Translations under genes and position numbers: made by a program | Notes under the pieces: model-generated | What the model was told of the DNA's origin: nothing | The model's input: the letters and a program-made list of their open reading frames with translations, nothing else | Database searches by the model: none | Shown: positions 56,960 to 64,000 of the stretch, one piece after another | Position numbering within the stretch: position 1 is the first letter of the stretch | How the letters are laid out: every line of letters starts with the position of its first letter | Source of the DNA: Vigna angularis | Taxonomy: Eukaryota; Streptophyta; Magnoliopsida; Fabales; Fabaceae | Length of the DNA stretch: 64,000 nt | Direction of reading: 5' to 3' | NCBI RefSeq assembly: GCF_016808095.1 | Contig: NC_068974.1 | Span: 27,946,825-28,010,824, forward strand

Positions 56960-59164
56960 GACCGAGAGGTAAATTCCTCTCGGTTCCTGTTGAAGGACGA
57001 GCGGTAAATCCCGCTCGGTTACTGTCGAAGGTCGAGAGGTAAAACCCTCTCGATAAATGTCGAAGACCGAGAGGTAAATTCCTCTCGGTTCCTGTTGAAG
57101 GACGAACGGTAAATTCCGCCCGGTTACTATCGAAGGTCGAGAGGTAAAACCCCCTCGATAAATGTCGAAGACCGAGAGGTAAATTCCTCTCGGTTCCTGT
57201 TGAAGGACGAGCGGTCAATCTTGCTCGGTTTATGTCGAAGGTCAAGAGGTAAAACCCTCTCGATAAATGTCGAAGACCGAGAGGTAAATTCCTCTCGGTT
57301 CCTGTTGAAGGACGAGCGGTCAATCCCGCTCGGTTTATGTCGAAGGTCGAGAGGTAAAACCTTCTCGATAAATGTCGAAGACCAAGAGGTAAATTCCTCT
57401 CGGTTCCTGTTGAAGGCCGAGCGGTCAATCCCGCTCGGTTTATGTCGAAGGTCGAGAGGTAAAACCCTCTCGATAAATGTCGAAGACCGAGAGGTAAATT
57501 CGTCTCGGTTCCTGTTGAAGGACGAGCGGTCAATCCCGCTCGGTTTATGTCGAAGGTCGAGAGGTAAAACCCTCTCGATAAATGTCGAAGACCGAGAGGT
57601 AAATTCCTCTCGGTTCCTGTTGAAGGACGAGCGGTAAATCCCGCTCGATTAGTGTCGAAGGTCGAGAGGTAAAACCCTCTCGATAAATGTCGAAGACTGA
57701 GAGGTAAATTCCTCTCGGTTCCTGTTGAAGGACGAGCGGTCAATCCCGCTCGGTTTATGTCGAAGGTCGAGAGGTAAAACCCTCTCGATAAATGTCGAAG
57801 ACCGAGAGGTAAATTCCTCTCGGTTCCTGTTGAAGGACGAGCGGTCAATCCCGCTCGGTTTATGTCGAAGGTCGAGAGGTAAAACCCTCTCGATAAATGT
57901 CGAAGACCGAGAGGTAAATTCGTCTCGGTTCCTGTTGAAGGACGAGCGGTAAATCCCGCTCGGTTTATGTCGAAGGTCGAGAGGTAAAACCATCTCTATA
58001 AATGTCGAAGACCGAGAGGTAAATTCCTCTCGGTTCCTATTGAAGGACGAGAGGTAAATCCCGCTCGGTTTATGTCGAAGATCAAGAGGTAAAACCCTCT
58101 CGATAAATGTCGAAGACCGAGAGGTAAATTCCTCTCGGTTCCTGTTGAAGGACGAGCGATAAATCCCGCTCGGTTACTGTCGAAGGTCGAGAGGTAAAAC
58201 CCTCTCGATAAATGTCGAAGACCGAGAGGTAAATTCCTCTCGGTTCCTGTTGAAGGACGAGCGGTCAATCCCGCTCGGTTTATGTCGAAGGTCAAGAGGT
58301 AAAACCCTCTCGATAAATGTCGAAGACCGAGAGGTAAATTCCTCTCGGTTCCTGTTGAAGGACGAGCGGTCAATCCTGCTCGGTTTATGTCGAAGGTCGA
58401 GAGGTAAACCCTCTCGATAAATGTCGAAGACCGAGAGGTAAATTCCTCTCGGTTCTTGTTGAAGGACGAGCGGTAAATCCCGCTCGATTAGTGTCGAAGG
58501 TCGAGAGGTAAAACCCTCTCGATAAATGTCGAAGACTGAGAGGTAAATTCCTCTCGGTCCCTGTTGAAGGACGAGCGGTAAATCCCGCTCGGTTACTGTC
58601 GAAGGTCGAGAGGTAAAACCCTCTCGATAAATGTCGAAGACCGAGAGGTAAATTCCTCTCGATTCCTATTGAAGGACGAGCGGTCAATCCCGCTCGGTTT
58701 ATGTCGAAGGTTGAGAGGTAAAACCCTCTCGATAAATGTCGAAGACCGAGAGGTAAATTCCTCTCGGTTCCTGTTGAAGGACGAGCGGTAAATCCCGCTC
58801 GGTTTATGTCGAAGGTCGAGAGGTAAAACCTTCTCGATAAATGTCGAAGACCGAGAGGTAAATTCCTCTCGGTTCGTGTTGAAGGACGAGCGGTAAATCC
58901 CGCTCGGTTTATGTCGAAGGTCGAGAGGTAAAACCTTCTCGATAAATGTCGAAGACTGAGAGGCAAATTCCTCTCGGTTCCTTTTGAAGGACGAGCGGTA
59001 AATCCCGCTCGGTTATTGTTGAAGGTCGAGAGGTAAAGCCCTCTCGGTTAATGTAGAAGACCGAGCGGTAAATTCCTCTCGGTTCGTGTTGAAGGACGAG
59101 CGGTAAATCCCGCTCGGTTACTGTTGAAGGTCGAGCGGTAAAACGCTTTCAGTTCCGCCAATGC
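56960..59164. repeat. 105-bp higher-order tandem array, 21 units
   Basis: GACCGAGAGG recurs every 105 bp from 56960 to 59059, with a single 1-bp slip near 58408. Each unit is three related monomers of 36, 35 and 34 bp. Each monomer forms a hairpin: ACCGAGAGG/CCTCTCGGT (9 bp, loop TAAATT), CGAGCGG/CCGCTCG (7 bp, loop TAAATC) and TCGAGAGG/CCTCTCGA (8 bp, loop TAAAAC). Because 105 is a multiple of three, long frames with a 35-residue period open on both strands; these look like by-products. The array ends about 80 bp before the element's purine tract. Confidence 0.96.
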
Positions 59165-59241
59165 AGCCTCCCTCAAACTCATCAGTCCTATAGTAAACCA
59201 CGGCTAAAGCCAACCGCTTAACTCGGACTTTGGGGGCATAA

Positions 59242-59660
59242 TGTATAGTATAAAATATTAACCGAGTGGTTACAAACAAACAACCGGATATTCAGGTAAT
59301 CTGTTTATATCTTATTCTGTTTATATTTTATTGGGCTTATATCAGCTTAGGATCCATGAGGTAAATTATAAATACAAAGCGAGGGCCGAAAGCCAGGTAC
59401 GTTCCACTTACGCATTATTCACTCTACGCTACTCTAAAATACTCAATAGTGAAAATCATTCACTAAACATTCAACTAAGAGCCGAGGCTCTTGAAAATCA
59501 CTCGCCTAACTTGAGCGTCGGAGTACCTTTTGCAAGTACATCCACCCTTGTCAAGAAGGAGACCGATCGGCTTGTGCCAACACTGATCGGTCAACAGTAG
59601 GAGTTTGGAGGCGAGCGAACGGCCCAGACGCATAAGCAGGTTGATCGGTCTAAAGCATCT
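59242..59660 (+). repeat. 3' LTR of non-autonomous element
   Basis: Matches 54953-55340 with about 4% difference. Its last roughly 40 bases do not match the 5' LTR, so the right end is altered or truncated. Confidence 0.8.
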
Positions 59661-60300
59661 TTTTCCTATTTCATGCACGGTATTTACAATGTACAACTTT
59701 TATGCATTTTTTTTATAACAGTCTGGGTATGTTTCCTAAAGTATAATATTTATCTTTGTTTTCTTTTAATTTTTTTCTTTCAATAAATTTTTATATATTA
59801 AAAATGATAGATAAGCTTTGAAATCTGAATATAACTGAAATGTCATAATTATAATGATGTTTAAGATGACTTTATTTAAAAATAAATAAATATTTTAATT
59901 GTATGGTTATAAAAAAAAATGTAAATGTATTCAATTCATATTAAGTATACTAAGATTTTCTGTACAATAATTTTATAAACGAAAACATCAGTAATTTACT
60001 TAATTGTATAAAAGTTCAAAATAAATTACAAATTTTTTAAAATATTTAACTCGAGATGAAGAGAGGAGGTGACTCATCTGTGAGCCAACCCTTAACACCC
60101 TTATTATTTACTCCTTAAAACCCTGACCCTAATCCGTTTCTTAGTTTCCAGGGTGATATGACTAATAGACCCTTGTGCCTTCTACCCGCGCAAACGCGGA
60201 ATTAACGCCTTAACTAACGGTGGGACCCAAATTAAGTTCTTACTGGTACCCTTTCGTAAATAACACCAAATGAATGGACCACATCGTAAACACGGTTACG
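59661..60300. other. AT-rich upstream region of expansin, no gene seen
   Basis: No open frame of note. From about 60060 base composition rises toward the expansin gene; this is probably its promoter region. Confidence 0.5.
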
Positions 60301-60310
60301 CCTGTTGTAC

Positions 60311-60318
60311 TATAAGAA
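60311..60318 (+). promoter_or_regulatory. Candidate TATA box of expansin gene
   Basis: TATAAGAA in GTACTATAAGAAACCC, 152 bp before the ATG at 60463. It would give a leader of roughly 120 bases. Confidence 0.45.
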
Positions 60319-60462
60319 ACCCAAAACTCCTTTTAACTGTCTAACTAAACTAAGCCCACAGACACTCACCACTCTGCCGCCACCACACTGTCGGCAACGC
60401 CCCAAACGCCACTCTTTCGTTCCAACCGCCTCGGCGCGCCACCCACTTTGCTTCTGTGCACA

Positions 60463-63258
60463 ATGCAGCTACACCGTGCCTCCACCGCGGCAAAAGGCCT
60501 TGCCTGCTTCATTTTTGCCTTGAAACTCGTGCTGTTGTACGCCGCCGAGGGACAGCCTCAGCACCGCGGTCCCGACCTACATTGGTACCCCGGAACCGCC
60601 ACCTGGTACGGCGACCCCGAAGGAGACGGAAGCACCGGTAAATGACCTTCACAAGATCTCTTCTTTCCACATTTCACTCACTAACACACAAACACACTTC
60701 ACTCGCCGAGTTAACTCAGTGAATACAAATGCAGAGACATAAAGACAAAATTTAGATTCTTATCTATTTAGGTGAAATCTTAATTTTAACTAAAAGTTAC
60801 AAAATTTAGATATAATTTTTTTGAGATTTGGTATGAGTACAACAATTTAGTCTTTTCATCTCTTTCTTAATTGCACAAGTTATTGTCCAATTAGTTTATC
60901 TAAGTGCTTTGCTTTCAATTCTGTTCTTAGTTAAAACGTAAGTTTCAGTTTGGAAATTCGCAGATAAAGGTATGCATAACTTGTTTACATAGAAATTTCT
61001 TAATCTGACTGAGAAACAGTAAATACATATCTGTTTCAACCTCTATGGCAGTTTTAGGTTCTTTATCCAAGCGATAAAAACTTGTAGAGTTTGGTAAAAG
61101 TTTTGGTGAAAAAGCTTACAGATTTTGGTTATGTGGAGTGAGTGTTGTGTTGGGTTAATGATGAGTTTGTAGTGTTAATGTTGTGTGTGAAGGTGGGGCA
61201 TGTGGGTATGGTTCGATGGTGGATGTGAAGCCGTTCAGGGCGCGAGTGGGAGCAGTGGGGCCCTTGCTGTTCATGAACGGCGAAGGGTGCGGTGCCTGTT
61301 ACAAGGTGAGGTGTTTGGACAAGAGCATATGTTCGAGACGAGCTGTGACAGTAATAATTACCGACGAGTGCCCAGGTTGCCCCTCTGACCAAACACACTT
61401 CGATCTCAGTGGTGCCGCCTTTGGTCGCATGGCCATTGCTGGCGAGAACGGTCCTCTCAGAGACCGTGGTCAAATCCCTGTCATTTACCGAAGGTATGCA
61501 TATGCATGCATTATGCTTTACAAACATTAAATTTCACATGTGAAATTTTTTTAGTGATTTACAGCTATATATATACACATATATGTAAGTGTGAATCTGA
61601 ACATTGTTCAGTTGATTATATTACTTTATTTGGGGCAGAGGGACCTTGTTATGTGGCATGGACTCTTTGACTGTGACTGGGACCGTTTTTTCCTTCTTTT
61701 GTTTGGTGTGAAGATTTGACTTTTTTTACTGTTTTTCTAACTTATATTATTAACCCAGCTTCCCTTTAGAGGAAAAAAGGTTACTCTCTGTTTGCACTTT
61801 CCTGTTTGTTTCTATATATCAGGATGCTACATTATCTGCATCCGAGTGAAATGCCCTTTTGTTTTTGTGGATTCATTAAGGGAAAGGCTCGTTTTAAATA
61901 TCAATTTCTGATGAGTGAGGTTTGTCCTCTGGTTGTATTATTTTGCAGAACACCGTGTAAATATCCCGGTAGAAAAATTGCTTTTCATGTCAACGAAGGC
62001 TCCACACCATTTTGGCTATCACTTCTGGTTGAGTTTGAGGACGCAGAAGGAGATATTGGCTCCATGCATATACGAGAAGTATGCATTTTTCCTCTCTTCT
62101 CTATACTTATTTCCACTGATACATAACTTTTTATGCTCTATCTATGTTCCTCATGCATCACAAAATTTATATTTTTATATAAGTTGTAGAAAGAAAGAGT
62201 AAAAAATAATGCACGAAAGAAGAATCTTAAAGTTCTGGTCTCAGAGAATCAGATGCCGTTACAGCTAATGGCCTGTAATGTGGTAGTGCGAAATATATTG
62301 TTAATATATAGTTTTATGGCTAGAGAGCACACTTGGTTTATTTTTACCAATAATAAAGTGCAACCGGAGGGTAATATATTGATTGCATCTTTGGAACCAG
62401 CTTCTTGAAAAGTGTTGCAGATTGGACCAAAAGTAACTACCCAAAGGTGAAATAAAGCATTATGGTCATTACATTTTTTTTACTGTCTAGTCTCCCTTGT
62501 GCAGAGTTTGACAATTCCAAATTTTGGGGACGTGTCTCCTTACCACACGTGCCTCAACACTACCATCTTTTGCACTTTAGGAGTAATAGGTTTTTGCCAA
62601 AGCTTGCAATTGGTGGAACATCTTCCCTCCTATTAAATATATTATCACAGCCTTATTCCTCATATGCATCATGGTGCCCATTGGCAACATCTAATGGTGC
62701 TGCTTTTTCTGTATTTTCTGAACTCAAAGCATGTGATATGGGACCAATGTAAACAGTAACATTCCTCATTTCTCCCCACTCTATGAATTCAGGAACTAAA
62801 TTGCCAAAACAAGTTACACAGTGAAGTGTTGCTTTGATCTCTATTTGTAGACAAATTATTAAATAGTGCATATACTGTAATTCCTCACATAGTAAGTTGG
62901 TGCGAAAAGTTAGGCTTATAACTTTATTCTTAATTATTTGGTAACACTATTGTTGTTGGAAGTCTATCCCGAGTAGATATAAGATGAGTTTGCATACAGA
63001 CTTTATTTTATAAGTCTATTTTATGACATTGAGTGAGGTTTAAAATCTACTTTTCTTTCGCAGTCGGGATCTACAGAATGGCTGCAAATGAATCACCTCT
63101 GGGGTGCAAATTGGTGCATTATTGGGGGACCTTTAAGAGGACCATTCTCAGTGAAATTGAGCTCTTCCACTGGTAGAAGCCTCTCTGCAAGAGATGTTAT
63201 TCCGGGAAGTTGGGTTCCAAAGGCGACTTACACTTCTCGGCTAAATTTCTACCCTTAG
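60463..63258 (+). CDS. EXPB3: Beta-expansin (EXPB3-like), four exons, intact
   Basis: Secreted cell-wall-loosening protein that disrupts non-covalent polysaccharide contacts. Exons are 60463-60637, 61193-61493, 61949-62078 and 63064-63258 (TAG at 63256). All introns are GT/AG, phases agree, and the product is 266 residues, normal for the family. Residues 1-28 form a signal peptide with core LACFIFALKLVLLYAA. The N-terminal double-psi barrel domain starts with ATWYGDPEGDGSTGGACGYG (46-65). It has cysteines at 62, 91, 94, 99, 105, 118 and 121, and the HFD motif at 127-129 (HFDLSGAAFG). The C-terminal expansin domain (about 165-262) has FHVNEGS, WLSLLVEFED, GDIGSMHI, LWGANWCIIGGPLRGPFSVKL and a final WVPKATYTSRLNF. 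ATG 60463 was chosen because it leads straight into the signal peptide. The EXPB3 subgroup is assigned from remembered sequence and is less certain than the family. No neighbour shares its function; it is the only apparently functional gene in the window. Confidence 0.96.
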
Positions 63259-64000
63259 TCACAAGCTTTTGATGAAACTAATGAATACATTTGAAGCAGT
63301 TAAAAGTTGGTGATGTCCCATAACTCAAAAGTAGTCTCCATGGGCCTCCAACTCTCTTTTTCTTCCCTTTGTTTGCTATATATACATTAGTTTCTCTTCT
63401 TTTTTGATGAGAAAAGTAGCCATTTGGAGTGCACAAGGGCATCCAATGGGGCTTCTGCTTTCTTATTTTTTTGAATATTGATTTTGTATACCTACTTTTG
63501 TGGTGTGTTGTAACAGTTGGTAGTAAATGTGTGTAATGTGGCCATCTCCAAATTGGAGAGAGAGCTTGTAGCTTTGTAATTCCTAATGTGTGTAGTGGTC
63601 CCATTGGTGTTTTAATGGACATTTATTATTGAATGTTTTAACTTTGATGTCATTGTCTCGTGATAAACTCTACATTGTGGGTCCTCGTGAGGGCTAGTTT
63701 CTTTGAGCTCTCATTGCATTAATTAATTTCCATTTAGACCAAAAGAAAAGTGGAAGATCGTTAAAACACATGTGTTTTCTTACCATTTAACGGTTTGAGA
63801 CTTCGGTTGAAGGTGTTATCATTTCTCAGACTGACTCATACTCACCTTTCCCATCTTCACTACATAAAATAATGCCACTAACGTACTTTTAACACTTTTT
63901 TTCTTACTACTTTTTATCATAGTACTCTCTCTTATGATCACATGCATTTCCTAATTACTAAACACATGGTTGTTCAAATGTTGGATGTATGAAAAGGTTG
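63259..64000. other. Expansin 3' region and spacer
   Basis: Probably contains the expansin 3' untranslated region (to somewhere around 63640). No canonical AATAAA is obvious. No further gene is seen up to the window end. Confidence 0.5.

Larger units (their letters stand above)
54953..59660 (+). mobile_element. Non-autonomous Tat-like LTR element with tandem arrays
   Basis: Direct repeats 54953-55387 and 59242-59660 act as LTRs starting TGTATAGTATAAAATATTAACC. Immediately after the left one comes TTTTGGCGCCCACCGTGGGG, a primer-site motif typical of Tat-type gypsy elements. Before the right one comes a purine tract GGACTTTGGGGGCATAA. The interior has only a short gag-like start (ATG 55421, about 45 codons), 500 bp of AT-rich sequence and about 3 kb of tandem repeats. 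No protease, RT, RNase H or integrase is present. About 16 differences in roughly 390 aligned LTR bases were counted by eye, so it is clearly older than the 9874-15076 copia. The end of the right LTR diverges after about 59644. Confidence 0.85.

Noticed and set aside
56949..58966. Long minus-strand frames (up to 299 codons) with a 35-residue repeating protein
   Set aside because: The unit is 105 bp, a multiple of three, so a stop-free frame repeats automatically. Frames open on the plus strand too, there is no known family, and the array sits in the non-coding tail of an LTR element.
56171..59164. CRISPR-like array
   Set aside because: There are no unique spacers between repeats, the units are contiguous, and the sequence context is a plant retroelement.

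Overview
The window looks like nuclear DNA of a dicot, most likely a phaseoloid legume. The evidence is AT-rich intergenic sequence, introns bounded by GT and AG, plant Ty1/copia and Ty3/gypsy (Tat-type) retrotransposons, and CACTA and Mutator-like DNA transposons. The legume assignment rests on remembered resemblance of the repeat families and is inference. Only one gene appears intact. Most of the rest is nested transposon sequence and broken gene copies.

Layout. 1-9270: LTR-like fragments, a 1.1-kb direct duplication (707-1830 and 5293-6360), a CACTA left-end fragment (4794-5292) and a partial LTR ending at 9270. 9664-17655: an ankyrin-PGG (ACD6-like) gene in three exons. Exon 1 is split by a full-length, very young Ty1/copia element (9874-15076, identical-length 563-bp LTRs, TSD ACTTT), and exon 2 has an in-frame stop. 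17.8-28.2 kb: a Tat-type solo LTR, then two further partial copies of the 3' end of the same gene. The first (21153-22004) is fused to a CACTA end and cut by a second, decayed copia element (22005-25820). The second (26376-28166) keeps an open PGG exon. 28.4-35.3 kb: LTR fragments and a decayed Ty3/gypsy element whose LTR carries a CACTA element (32800-34908) with another CACTA element inside it (33453-34550), both with 3-bp TSDs. 36.4-37.75 kb: probable solo LTR. 38083-39700: a Pack-MULE with 257-bp inverted repeats and a perfect 9-bp TSD, carrying an antisense fragment of a group-S1-like bZIP gene. 44030-45996: a CACTA-type element carrying part of an auxin response factor gene of the ARF10/16 type. 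46.07-47.16 kb: a second solo LTR of the 17.8-kb family. 49.0-54.95 kb: a decayed Tat-type gypsy on the minus strand. 54953-59660: a non-autonomous LTR element. 60463-63258: an intact four-exon beta-expansin gene.

The most unusual structure is inside the non-autonomous LTR element. About 3 kb upstream of its 3' LTR consists of two adjoining tandem arrays (nine 92-bp units, then twenty-one 105-bp units). These are built almost entirely from short hairpins whose loops all start TAAA. The stem arms differ between monomer types but stay complementary to each other. Tandem arrays in the 3' untranslated region of Tat-type elements are a known phenomenon; the hairpin pattern and the paired arm changes are what deserve a closer look.

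The genes do not form a functional cluster. The expansin (cell-wall loosening) and the ankyrin-PGG family (membrane protein, defence or cell-death related in Arabidopsis) are unrelated neighbours. The ARF and bZIP pieces are transposon cargo.
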